A stretch of 64,000 nt of DNA, taken from NCBI GenBank assembly GCA_037693485.1, contig CM075348.1:129343609-129407608 (forward strand), in the 5' to 3' direction. The position numbers and the translations under genes are program-made. Under the pieces are notes generated by a model, which had not been told where the DNA came from, ran no database searches, and saw only the letters and a list, made by a program, of their open reading frames with translations. Numbering within the stretch: position 1 is the first letter of the stretch; every line of letters begins with the position of its first letter. The DNA is from Kitagawia praeruptora (Eukaryota; Streptophyta; Magnoliopsida; Apiales; Apiaceae). Positions 35,609 through 46,828 of this stretch are shown piece after piece.

Positions 35609-36837
35609 TCAGTACCATTGTCATTCGGAAGCCACAGTATGATTAACTATTTCATCTATTCTTGATAATTTTGTTTTTGTTTTTAGTACTCTTTTAATGA
35701 AATAGTCGATCATCGTTGTTATGGCTTTATTTTACCTTAACAAAGATGTTTTTTTAAAGTAATCAGTTAAGGATTTATTTAAGTTTACTATTTAATTCCA
35801 TGCTATTGTAGTTGAATCTATGATCTGTCTTTAATTACAAACCTTAAGCTGCGTCTTCACGTACCTAGAACTTTGTTTGGGGTCAATCGTGTGTTCCTTA
35901 TTTATTTGTTTCTTTAAGTAGAATCAGTATTCTAAGTTCTATAATAAGAAACAGATTGGCTGGCTAAGTTGTGGACTTGATACCAGATCATAGCAAAGCT
36001 ATATCAATATGTTCTGGCACACTAAAATATAACCATAACATCCACTTTACAGTTCTAGTTACAGAAGATCTTCAAAATTTTAGAAGTTACACTTGATCAA
36101 ATTGCTTAATCTATCCAACATTATGATCTAAATTAAAAAAAACTCTAATCCTCATTTCATCTGTACACTATGTTTCCCTTATTATTTATTGTTAGTGATC
36201 CTAAAGAAGATATGTAGGTGCATGTTGACAATGAATAACAGTCTTCTTAATTTTACTATATGTATTGTTAGAAGATTGTTTGTTCTGGCAGATCGATATT
36301 GTTTTTAACAGGGAATGACACAGGTCATCATCTGATCTTATTAGTCATCCCTTATTCTCACTTTTGTGTGCGCATTGGCTCAGGTTCATGTGGCCTATGA
36401 TTGTCCATTGGACCATAAAATCAGTACAAAGGAAACTTGATGGACCATTGGACCATGATTGTCCGCTAATAAGCATCGTCTATGTACAAAGGAGTTCTCC
36501 ATCAAATTATCAACTGCACCATGATCGTCCACTGATACGCATTATCCATGTACAAGGAAGTTTTCCATCAAATTATCAACAGAAAGAAAAACAAATTCCA
36601 TCTAAAAACTTGCTTCATATTTGGTGATGCAAAAATTCCAATTTCTTTTACAATACTTGCACCAAACTCTGGTCTCTAATCTAGCTACTCTGTGCAACAC
36701 CTGTCATCTACCTCAAGATGGACATCGTAACTGATTGGAAATCACATCCACGTTCACTTTACCATGGAGTAGCTTTGCCCTCTACCAGCGCACCATCCCT
36801 TGATTCGTCTGTTGCACTAGAAATGCTTTCTCTTATA
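35609..36837. other. WRKY 3' flank with a short diverged repeat
   Basis: No gene seen. Between about 36400 and 36590 a unit of roughly 75-90 bp with ACCATGATTGTCC, ATGTACAAAGGA and CATCAAATTATCAAC is present two to three times. Part of 36180-36290 resembles 42680-42790. Confidence 0.5.
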
Positions 36838-37160
36838 CTTCCTCAGTCCCATCCATTTCTTTACAATTTCCTTTTTGGGTCGTCCCACCATTTCTTTACA
36901 TTACCCAAAATAGTAAGTTTTAACACTATTACACCCACTACTTCACTTATTTTAACAATACTTTACACTATTTCACTCACTACTTAACTTATTTTAATAA
37001 TAAAATCATTATTACACCCACTACTTCACTTATTTTAACAATAAAATCATGTAATACCCACTACCTCATTTATTTTAACAATATTACACTCAATTTACAC
37101 CCACTATCCTTGACCTCCGTGCCCAGCCGCCATGTAAAGAACTGGCTGGGACGGAGGGAG
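36838..37160. mobile_element. Stowaway MITE, family B
   Basis: Ends CTTCCTCAGTCCC and GGGACGGAGGGAG, flanked by TA. The interior has repeated ACTTATTTTAACAATA and CACCCACTACTTCA, shared with 54041-54323. Confidence 0.88.
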
Positions 37161-37214
37161 TATAATGCCTTTGAGCTGAGAATCTGAACTGTTTATCCAT
37201 TGTTGTAAACTATG

Positions 37215-37602
37215 CAGTGTTCCAGAAATCGCTAGGCGGCCCAGGGCGGTCGGGGTACCGCCTAGCGATTAATCGGGTAGGCGGGGATTAATCGGACGGA
37301 TTAATTGGAGCATTAATCGGTTATATTTAAATATTATTTTTAATATTTTTATTTATTAAATATTTTTGTCAAATATTTTGCCAATTTTTGAATTTTTCAA
37401 CGTATTTTGCTGATTTTTTCCGATTTTTGACCGCCTAGGCCGATTTTTTGACCGCCTAGACCGATTTTTGACCGCCTAGGCCCGATTTTTGACCGATTTA
37501 CACAAAAAAACGTTTTTTTAACCGCCTAGGCCCGAGTCGGGGCGTTTTGATGGCGCCTAGGCACCGCCTAGGCGGCCGCCTCAGCCGATTTTTACAACAC
37601 TG
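37215..37602. mobile_element. hAT-type MITE rich in CCGCCTAGG motifs
   Basis: Inverted ends CAGTGTTCCAGAAATCG and CGATTTTTACAACACTG, with the perfect 8-bp TSD AAACTATG (37207-37214 and 37603-37610). The interior repeats GACCGCCTAGGCCGATTTTT, a palindrome-rich unit. Confidence 0.88.
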
Positions 37603-37676
37603 AAACTATGGTGTGAATATTTTGGTATCACAAAGTTGAGTTGCTAAACGTGTGTTGCCATTATGGCATTACATAA

Positions 37677-38071
37677 TAGCATGGCCAATGGTTGTGCTAA
37701 AATAGATGGAGCTATTGTATTATATAGCACCAAAAAGTGGTTTTTGGTGCTAAAATAACAACATGCCTCCAATGATTTGTGCTATATCTTGTTTCATATA
37801 TAACCTTTTTGGGGTGTTTGTGCTAAAAAGGTCATGAAGCAAAGCAAATGTAGAAATGATTTCCCTCCTTTTTATATTCCCCACTCACTTTTTACCTTTT
37901 TGGGGTGTTTCAAAATATAGCACAATGCTATAGTTTGTGTTATATATAGCACAAATTATAGCATTGTGCTATTTTAGCACAAACTATAGAACACCATTGG
38001 ATTTCAATATTCTATATTTTGTGCTATAATATAACTATAGCACAAGATATAGCACACCATTGGCCTTGCTC
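37677..38071. mobile_element. Harbinger-like MITE
   Basis: Inverted ends TAGCATGGCCAATGG and CCATTGGCCTTGCTC. TSD TAA on both sides (37674-37676 and 38072-38074). The interior repeats TATAGCACAA and its complement, so it could fold along most of its length. Confidence 0.85.
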
Positions 38072-38198
38072 TAATGTCTTAAAAGCATTTCTGTTATGTC
38101 TAATTTACATACCATCATTAAAGTAATTTCTATTGCAGGTATCATTGTCACTATGCCTTGTTATTTGTTGTTTGTTGGTGTTCCTGTAGTAGATATCA

Positions 38199-38370
38199 TG
38201 TCAAAATGTCAACAATATTAGGCTAATGTTAGGCTCCTATGTTAGGCATCGTCTAGACTTTGGGGCATTAAGTTTTCTATATATAGACTCCTTCATCTCC
38301 TGTAATAACTACACACAAATATATACAATCTCTACTTCTTCTGTAAACTCTCTATTATATAAATTTAACA
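38199..38370 (+). repeat. 5' LTR of the Copia element
   Basis: 172 bp, TGTCAAAATG...TTTAACA, with TATATATAGAC promoter-like sequence near 38279. Confidence 0.95.
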
Positions 38371-39031
38371 TGGTATCAGAGCGGGTAAGCATAATCTGAG
38401 CCCAAAGTTTCAGGAAAACAAAGCTAAGTTTTCAAGAAAACAAAGCTGCTAAACTGCTGGAAAAATTAGGAAATCAAAATCTACCAAAATAAAAATACAA
38501 ATATACCACCAAATCGTACTCTGGAAGGCGACCTACCAGAAAATTTCGGAGCTAAAAAACGACCGGCCACGCGCTTAAACGCGTCTCCGCACGCGCATCA
38601 GGGTCATCCCACGCGCCCCACGCGCCGGCACATGGGCATTGTTCCGATGGTTTTTTGGGAAAACTCCAGTTGGATTTTTTGATCACCTTCCTATTCAGAA
38701 TCTGTGTGTGGTAAAATTTCTTGAATCTGAGAAATTTTTTTCAGTTTCAGCTCTTCGAACTATTATATCTTCACCTGTGTTATTTATTTAAGGGAAGACA
38801 GAAAAAAAGGGGGAGTATTGTTGCAACTATACATACACGATTGTGTGCTTATATATATATATAATATATACTGAATCAGTATACAACTGGTGCTTCTCTG
38901 TTATTGGGCTTTGGGCTAGTAGGCTATTATTTGCTACTGGGCCAAGAATTAAAACACAATTGGTGTTTCCAAAATTAGCATAAATTTGCTAAATTGATAT
39001 TGATTTAGTTCAAGTTAAGACTTGACTATAA
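38371..39031 (+). other. Copia leader lacking gag
   Basis: Starts with the PBS. The expected gag frame (zinc knuckle included) is absent. At about 38802-38822 a purine tract AAAAAAAGGGGGAGTAT is followed by TGTTGCAACTATACATACACG, which looks like the PPT and LTR start of a different element, so the leader may be a recombinant. Confidence 0.6.
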
Positions 39032-41017
39032 TTGTTGGATAATTATCTTTCGAGTTTTTTTAGCATGATGAAAGAGGATTTTTCTGCAACTCACTCCGGT
39101 CTAACTGTTTCGGAACTCAAGTTTTTTCGACAGTTAGTTTCTGATATAAAGTTGAAGACTGTAGCCTCATTTGTACTACCAACAAATACTTTTCATTCGA
39201 GTATTTCTTGTCATTCTGTCTCTCACAGTTCACCTAATTCATGGATTATTGACTCGGGAGCGTCAGAACATATGACTTGCAATTCCAGTTTACTACAGTC
39301 ATATCACTACATCAATAAAACAGAGAGTGTTCGTGTTGCCAATGGAACTCATGTACCCGTTCACGGATGGGGCACTTCCAACTGTCTCCCTTCACTACCA
39401 CTATCATTTGTCTTACATGTTCCCTCCTTATCAGTGAATTTATTATCGGTTCATCAAATTACTGAAAATCTTAATTGTTCAGTAACTTTTTTCCCTTCTC
39501 ACTATGTGTTTCAGGATCTGGCGACATGCAAGGTCCTTGGCAGTGGTAAAGTGGTAAATGGCCTCTATATTATGGAAGGGAATTCTGTTTCGCCATCGGC
39601 AAGTTATCAGGTTTCATCTAAATCTAATCCCAGTTTAGAGTCCTTATATCAATGGCATAGACGGTTAGGTCATCCTTCATTTGGTGTTCTGTCGCATCTT
39701 TTTCCGAATTTAGCATCAAAATGTAAAAAGGAAGAATTTTTTTGTGAACTATGTGAATTAGCCAAACATAAAAGGTCACCGTATCCATCTAGAAATAAGA
39801 GAAGTCCTACCCTATTTTCTACTATTCATACTGATGTTTGGGGTCCATTTAGTCATCCTACACATGATGGGTATAGGTGGTTTGTCGTCTTTGTTGATTG
39901 TCATTCTCGACTTACTTTTGTATACCTTCTTAAACACAAAAGTGAAGTATTCGGATGTTTTAAATCCTTCCACCACATGATACAAACACAGTTCAATGCC
40001 TCTGTTAAAATTTTACGAAGTGATAATGGTACCGAGTATGCCGGAATGTTTACATCTTATTTGGACACATGGGGTATTATTCATCAAACTACATGTGTTA
40101 AAACCTCTCAGCAAAATGGAGTTGTTGAATGGAAAATTGGTCACTTACAACAGGTAGCACGGTCCCTCATATTAACTATGCATGTCCCTAAATATCTTTG
40201 GGGTGAGGCAGTCATGACTGCTGCATATCTGATCAACCGTCTCCCTTCAAGTGTACTACAATTCAGAACACCGTTGTCCTTTATTCCTGCACCTTCGTCC
40301 CATCCATTGCCTCTTCGGTTATTTGGGAACGTATGCTTTGTTCATAATCATTCTCCCTCTCGGGATAAACTTGATTCTCGTGCTCTCCGCTGTGTTTTCA
40401 TTGGTTATACACCAACTCAAAAGGGGTATAAGTGCTATCATCCTCCCTCACATCGCACATATGTTAGTCACGATGTTACTTTCTGGGAGTCTATTTCTTA
40501 CTTCTCTCCCGGATCCTCCTCCTTGCTTCAGGGGGAGACTAACCGACACAGTCTTAATATTAAAGCAACAGAGGAGTCTCAATTCCTTCCATTCATCAAT
40601 GTGCCAAACATTAGCCCAAACGCATCATCCATCCCTCCACCTATGAGTAGAGAGTTTGATGATCTAAATAGATTAAAGGGGCCAGATTTGATCACATATT
40701 CTAGACGGAAAAATAATGATATAACCACTTTACCACTTCCAGAGACTTCTGACCTCGAGGCAGATCCTACAGCTCCTATAATTGAGTCTGATAACGGTAA
40801 CACTCTTGATCCTACTCTTAATCTTTCTATTTCTATAAGAAAGGGTGTACGCTCTTGCACTAACCATCCTATCTCAAATTTTGTATCTTATAATGCATTA
40901 TCTCCATCTTCACTTGCTTTTGTGTCATCCTTGTCTAGTGTTTCTGTTCCGCATACTTGGCAGGATGCTTTATGTGATCCTAAATGGAAAGATGCTATGA
41001 TAGTGGAAATGAATTAA
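39032..41017 (+). pseudogene. Copia pol, protease-integrase part
   Basis: 661-codon frame. Aspartic protease site WIIDSGASEHM; GAG-pre-integrase YQWHRRLGHPS; integrase core with TDVWGP, RSDNGTEY and QNGVVEW (the D, D, E residues present). It runs on to the start of RT (WQDALCDPKWKDAM) and then stops at 41017, inside what should be one polyprotein. Confidence 0.92.
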
Positions 41018-41067
41018 CTCATCTTCCCGCTTGAAGGAAGGTAGTAGGATGCAGATGGGTATTCACT

Positions 41068-41946
41068 GTGAAACAGAAACCTAATGGGTTGATTGATAGG
41101 TACAAAGCAAGACTTATAGCAAAAGGGTATACTCAAACTTACGGGATTGATTATCAGGAAACTTTTGTTCCAGTAGCAAAGATGGCCTCTATTCGAGTTT
41201 TGATATCATGTGCAGCAAATCTTGGATGGGAACTTCAGCAATTGGATGTAAAAAATGCATTCTTACATGGAGACCTGAAAGAAGAGGTTTACATGAATAT
41301 TCCACCGGGTTTTTCTATAGTTGCGACCATTGGGAAAATATGCAAGCTAAAGAAGACTATTTATGGGTTAAAACAGTCTCCAAGGGACTGGTCTGGCAAA
41401 TTTCAGGGAGCAATGATTAAATTTGACTACAAACAGAGCAACTCAGATAACACCATGTTCGTAAAAAGACGAGATGAAAAAATCACAATGTTGATTGTTT
41501 ATGTTGATGATATTGTGATCACCGGCAACGACACCTATGAGATTGCTAATGTTAAACGCAAGCTTGCCTCTGAATTCGAGATGAAGGACTTAGGAAAACT
41601 ACGGTATTTCCTTGGTATTGAGGTCTCTAGAAGTCCAGGTGGTATCTTCCTCTCACAACGGAAGTATACACTTGATCTTCTGAATGAAACAGGGATGTTG
41701 AGATGTAGACCTGCTGATTCTCCAATAGAAGCAAATCATAAACTTTGTGGAGATGCTGGTGAAATTGTTGAGAAATCTCAATATCAAAGGTTAGTTGGTC
41801 GACTAATCTACCTTGCACATACAAAGCCAGACATATCATATGCAGTGGGAATTGTTAGCAGGTATATGCATGGTCCTCGTCAACCACATTTGGATGCAGT
41901 TTATATGATATTAAGGTATCTTAAGGCTGCTCCTGGAAAGGAGTAA
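41068..41946 (+). pseudogene. Copia reverse transcriptase part
   Basis: Starts within RT (YKARLIAKGYTQ, QLDVKNAFLHGDL). The catalytic YVDD is at 41500-41511. It continues to LVGRLIYLAHTKPDISYAVG and stops at 41946 just before RNase H. A small deletion and frameshift separates it from the upstream frame. Confidence 0.92.
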
Positions 41947-42059
41947 TGTTTACTAAAAACAATCATCTCGGGGTTGAAAGCTATACAGATGCAGATTGGG
42001 CCGGATGTCAAGACGATAGACGATCTACTTCAGGATATTAAACATTTGTTGGTGGCAAT

Positions 42060-42302
42060 GTGGTTACTTGGCGAAGCAAGAAACAACCTGTGGTTGCCTT
42101 ATCTAGTGCTGAGGCAGAATATAGAGCTATGGCTAAAGGTGTACGTGAATTATTGTGGATAAGATTGTTCCTAGAAGAATTGGGACTTGCATCTGAAACT
42201 CCAATGAAGCTACATTGTGATAACAAAGCCGTTATTGCCATTGCACATAATCCAGTTCAACTGATCGGACCAAACATATCGAAATTGATCGATACTTCAT
42301 AA
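42060..42302 (+). pseudogene. Copia RNase H part
   Basis: TWRSKKQPVVALSSAEAEYR and the following LRELLW-type segment are typical of Copia RNase H. It is split from RT by a frameshift near 41946. The last RNase H residues run in another frame to about 42450. Confidence 0.88.
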
Positions 42303-42458
42303 AAGAGAAGATCAATAATGATACCATTGGTATTCACTTTGTAAGATCGGAGGACCAGATAGCTGATATATTTACCAAAGGTTTAAATCAGAAGATGCTT
42401 CATCCACTTATTGGCAAGTTGGGCATGCGTGATATATATGCATCAACTTGAGGGGGAG

Positions 42459-42630
42459 TGTCAAAATGTCAATAATATTAGGCTAATGTTAGGCTCCTAT
42501 GTTAGGCACCGTCTAGACTTTGGGGCATTAAGTTTTCTATATATAGACTCCTTCATCTCCTGTAATAACTACACACAAATATATACAATCTCTACTTGTT
42601 CTGTAAACTCTCTATGATATAAATTTAACA
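42459..42630 (+). repeat. 3' LTR of the Copia element
   Basis: 172 bp, nearly identical to 38199-38370, followed by TSD TATCA. Confidence 0.95.
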
Positions 42631-44951
42631 TATCATAAGAATAATTTCTATTGCATATATCCTCATCACTAAGCCTTGTTATTTATTTTTAGTGTTCTAT
42701 GTTCCTAAAGATGATAAGTAGGAACATGTTGGGGAAGAATTATAGTCTGTTCAATTTTACTAAATGTATTGTTAGAAGTTTAATTGATTTTTCTTTATGG
42801 AAGTCCGGTGTCTAGGTTGATTAACAGATTGTTTGCCTGATGTAGAGAGGCTGAGACAACATGATTCAACCTGGTCAGAATCAGACGATCAAAAGTTTCG
42901 TGAGAAATCTGTATAAATATGTACAAAAGCCACAAATTGGATAGTCAGGTCAGGTAGTTTTGTAAGAAAGTGGCAAAAAAAGTACAAATGTCTTCTCTCG
43001 GCAAGAACTTGCCAAGTAGAGAACTATTGCAAAATATAAGTATGCGTCTTCTGTGTACACAGTTGTGATGTGTACTTTAGATCCTATGAGCAGCATTACA
43101 TTGAAAAATGGATTGCAATTTGCAGCCGTTATATGCCTTGTGGGATGTCTTTGATATTCGACGGTTAGCACAGATCATATCATATATTGATACGAAATAG
43201 TTCAATATTTATGTTGTCACTACGAAAATGAAAATAAGTTTGTATATCAATCTTGAATTAGCATCTTTATTATCACAAATCATATTGAGCTCGACATTCT
43301 ACCCGGAATGAATGTCTTATTGTATTAGCAGGATATTGTTTCAAAATCAAACACCGTCACATACAGTATGCATGCGTACTTTTGAAATATGATCAAATTT
43401 TAACATCGTTTCACTAATATTACATTTCTCTTTGTTCTTCTCTTGTCCAAAGGATAGTTTGAATTTAACATTTTGTGCAGAGGATATGCTTGACAGGTGA
43501 CTATAGTCGGAAATGAAGAACAATGTCGTTGCATTAGGTTTCGACTTGATTGAGACGAAGAACATCACAATAAGTACAGTATCAAAATATTTTGTGTGCT
43601 TCACATTTAGCATATCTGTAGCACAAGCAAAATCGTATTTGGTGCTGCTTTTGAGTCAGGAATAAGGTTCAGAGAAGTTGAATCTATAGATTATATAGGA
43701 GTGTAGGAGATAACAAGGATCAGGCTTAAGAGTAACTAGCTATTATATAGACTGCGAAAGTCGGACACACAGACATATTTTGGTGCTAGCTTATAACTGA
43801 TCATACCTTTCTTAAATTTCATATTTAAATAACTTGTACATTTCGTAAGGACTAGTTGTTTTAGTAATTATAGAAAACTAGTAAGCTGAAATAGTTCACA
43901 ACCTCTCAGTTGAACAAATACTCCAGCTTTCCACACACTTCTAGCATTTTAAACAACTAAGCAATTATCGAACATTGTAGCTATTATCAGTGACTTGACG
44001 GACTTAGATAATACTTATAGTTATGAACGAACACTTTAGCTTACCTGACATGCCGTCCATAAAATCATCCTTGAATTGCCTCGTGAATAACTGAATAAGA
44101 ACATCTTTCTTACCATCCTCCTGCATTCTGGATGGAGAATCTAGTTAACTACATTTCATTTCTAAGAGTCGAAAGTACTGCCTATAAAACTTCGGTGCCC
44201 TGTGATCTTCACAATGTTTATTGCAGACTATTTATAACTGCAATCTGTCCTATTAATTCCTTTAGTTTCTGACTTAATTTCCCTGTCTTCCCTTTACTGT
44301 TTTCTATTTATATACAGTCAATGCAGACACCATTTACAAGCTACAATAAAGAGATGATGGCTCTTGAAAGTTCTTAAACTTAAATGCAATTTAGCACTGT
44401 AGTTGTTACATCAGAGAGGCGATCAATAATGTGAACTGGTATTCTATAAATTAGAAGACTGTTTGTTGCATGCCTTGTTTTGATTTTGAGTTCACTACTT
44501 ATAAAACCAAGGGGGGCAGATGTTCACCCTGTCCTCCACTACATCCACGTCTTATTTTTTTTTTTTATCATCCTCTTATTTTTATGCCTTGTTATATACG
44601 GGGAGCTCTGAAGTATCAGGTTTTGTTTGCTTGTTCACTACAACTAGAAATGAAGCATAAAATTCTTTAGTGGATATTCCAGTTCAATACTTTAATTTAG
44701 ATAAGCTAATGTAGAAGGGCATATGTGCAGTTACATGCTCTATCAACAACATTAAGTTACACATCCTAAAACCAATACAGTCACCTTCTCTATTTTGGGG
44801 GGTCTTGAAAGTTAAATTGTTCATATTTTTACTATGTTGTGATTAGTAGTAGTGTTGATTTACTAAGCAAGCTGTCAGAAAGTTATTAAGTTACCTTCCT
44901 AGCTTGTGTTTTAAAGGTACTTCAGGAATTAGGAGAAGGCAGAACGTAAAG
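42631..44951. other. intergenic, no confident gene
   Basis: 2.3 kb without a recognisable gene. The first 150 bp resembles sequence left of the Copia element (38130-38180) and near 36180-36290. A possible exon-like stretch on the minus strand at 44045-44126 is discussed among the rejected items. Confidence 0.5.
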
Positions 44952-45311
44952 TGTAATGGATTGAGATCGGATTCCAAACATAAACAATTAAGTACTGATG
45001 TAACAGATCATAAGACTCAAAACAACAAGCTATGTATTTGTATTTCTTGGTTAAAGATTACAGAATACACAAGGATGATACTCCGATGAACAACGATTAC
45101 AAAGTAACGATAACTACTGGACATTCGAGAGGTCCAGCCCTCTCCCAAGTAACCCTAATTTAGACCACTCAATTCATTCGATGCCTCTCTAAACCCCTCA
45201 TTTTCCTTTTTATGCTTCTCTCGTTTATCTTTCTGTGTTATGACCTCCTTGCCCTTGGATACATGTCGGTTAAATATTAATAGTTCATTGGACTGGGCCT
45301 TGTCTATTACA
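44952..45311 (-). repeat. 3' LTR of the gene-capturing element
   Basis: 360 bp; on the minus strand it runs from TGTAATAGACAAGG to AATCCATTACA. Flanked outside by TAAAG. Confidence 0.95.
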
Positions 45312-45340
45312 ATACTCCGCCCCTAAAGACAACCTTGTCC

Positions 45341-46750
45341 TCAAGGTTGGAAGACGAAAAACTGCAGGGTAAGATTATCTACTTCAGTATCTGCTACATT
45401 CCAATCAATAGCCTTGCAACCAGCACGGTCAAAATACCAATCATCAACTACTAGCACGATTCCCTTGTTGCCAATAAGGGGAGAATTGTCTGAAAACCAT
45501 GTATCCTGTCTCTCAGATTGGTAATGAGCAAAACACGAGTTTATCAATAACCCATTTTTCGGAGACATTGAGAAGCGTTGCACAACATTTACCATATGAT
45601 CCTTGAATCTCTGCAGAAATTGGATTTGTGATACTGAATAATGTGCATAAATTGCTTTGCATGTAGTCCAATAACCATGAGGATCAACTGAAGGAAGAGC
45701 TAAGCTGGCTGTGACCTGCCATGAATCATATGCTGCTTTGAGAAGAAAGATAGGGGTTTGTATGTTGGCTATCAAGTTCTCGGGGAAAAAGCAAGTAGTT
45801 GGATCAAGATGGTTAGTGCAACTACGTGGCAGGTTCCTCCCAATGTCCTGCAATTTGACCAGGCCTCCAAACATATTCCTAAGGGTACGTCCACCAGCAA
45901 CATCAACTGCATTCAAGAATAATCCACCATCACTTAGGCACTTCACTTTTGTACGTCTTGAAAATATACCGCGGAAATCATCGCATTTCAGAATAAAAGC
46001 TAGACCACTAGCAGAGCATCCAGATAGAAGGGCCTGGTTGGCATATTGCATTCCCTTTACCTTCAAATCTTCCATAGCAGCCCACCATATACGCTGACCT
46101 CTAAATTGTAATCCAGCAGCCTTTAATGCAAACTTCCCCCTGCCAAGCTGATGCAGTAAAACCACACCTTTCCACGACAAATTCAATAAACTTACCAGAT
46201 TCCCACCCTCATTACCAGCAAGGATTCCCACTTCACACAGTTTTTCTACGTTACATTTTGTAATATTGATGGTATGATCTGCAATAATAAGCTCTTTAGA
46301 ATCTGTCTGATCTCTAGTGTTCTCTATTATTTTATTATATAGATACCAGTTTACACTATTGCAATAGACTTTGCATAGTCGTGTGGCATCATGAAGGAAG
46401 ATTAACACCACCTCCAGGACTTCTGAACCAATAGTTGGACCAATTTTCTTTATCTCTGACAAGCACTCTTTTACCAAGCTAAACTGTTCAGAGATGAATT
46501 CCTCAATAATAATCAACACCACTTCGGAAATGGAGACATGACATATTGCTGAAGCTGAGAAACTATCACCCGAGAATTTCAGCAGATCCAAGGGCAGCTG
46601 GAAGGAAATGCTAAAATGTTCTTCCTCTTGAGACTCTTGCACCATCTTTAAATGCTTCCTGCACCCAGTACTTGCCTTCGTTCCACAAGCAAGATATTGA
46701 TGTGGAGATCTGGATATGCCTGAATCCAGGTATTTTGCAGCAACATGCAA
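45341..46750 (-). CDS. captured pectin acetylesterase segment fused to an unrecognised host-like segment
   Basis: 469-codon open frame. Residues about 215-449 (46108-45404) read as the middle and C-terminal part of a plant pectin acetylesterase: FRGQRIWWAAMEDL, QALLSGCSASGL (nucleophile Ser246; normal GCSAGG), RSCTNHLDPTTCFFPENL, AAYDSWQ (Asp342), INSCFAHYQSERQDTWF (His409), and GDWYFDRAG-like DDWYFDRAG. The normal enzyme needs an N-terminal half and signal peptide that are missing, so activity is unlikely. The segment has no introns, unlike plant PAE genes. Residues about 70-211 (46543-46118; FSLVKECLSEI, VEKLCEVGILA, LLNLSWKGVVLL) look like part of a conserved helical plant protein that I do not recognise. 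Whether it is translated is unknown; no Kozak or leader evidence. Confidence 0.8.
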   Translation of the reverse strand: MHVAAKYLDSGISRSPHQYLACGTKASTGCRKHLKMVQESQEEEHFSISFQLPLDLLKFSGDSFSASAICHVSISEVVLIIIEEFISEQFSLVKECLSEIKKIGPTIGSEVLEVVLIFLHDATRLCKVYCNSVNWYLYNKIIENTRDQTDSKELIIADHTINITKCNVEKLCEVGILAGNEGGNLVSLLNLSWKGVVLLHQLGRGKFALKAAGLQFRGQRIWWAAMEDLKVKGMQYANQALLSGCSASGLAFILKCDDFRGIFSRRTKVKCLSDGGLFLNAVDVAGGRTLRNMFGGLVKLQDIGRNLPRSCTNHLDPTTCFFPENLIANIQTPIFLLKAAYDSWQVTASLALPSVDPHGYWTTCKAIYAHYSVSQIQFLQRFKDHMVNVVQRFSMSPKNGLLINSCFAHYQSERQDTWFSDNSPLIGNKGIVLVVDDWYFDRAGCKAIDWNVADTEVDNLTLQFFVFQP

Positions 46751-46828
46751 AATATTTTTGTTTAAAATGCACTGAGATATATGAAGATATGTGAAGTCTT
46801 CCCAGAGTATTGTAAGAGATTCCCAGAG

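Larger units (their letters stand above)
38199..42630 (+). mobile_element. Copia LTR retrotransposon, complete but inactive
   Basis: 172-bp LTRs (38199-38370 and 42459-42630; I count about four differences) with TG...CA ends. TSD TATCA (38194-38198 and 42631-42635). PBS TGGTATCAGAGC at 38371 matches initiator tRNA-Met. A purine tract (TTGAGGGGGAG) precedes the right LTR. Pol order PR-INT-RT-RH is Copia. There is no gag, and pol has at least two breaks (about 41018-41067 and 41946), so it is non-autonomous now. Confidence 0.95.

Noticed and set aside
44045..44126. Minus-strand exon-like stretch reading KKDVLIQLFTRQFKDDFMDG with a GTAAG donor
   Set aside because: One isolated 82-bp stretch; I found no neighbouring exons and could not match it to a family.
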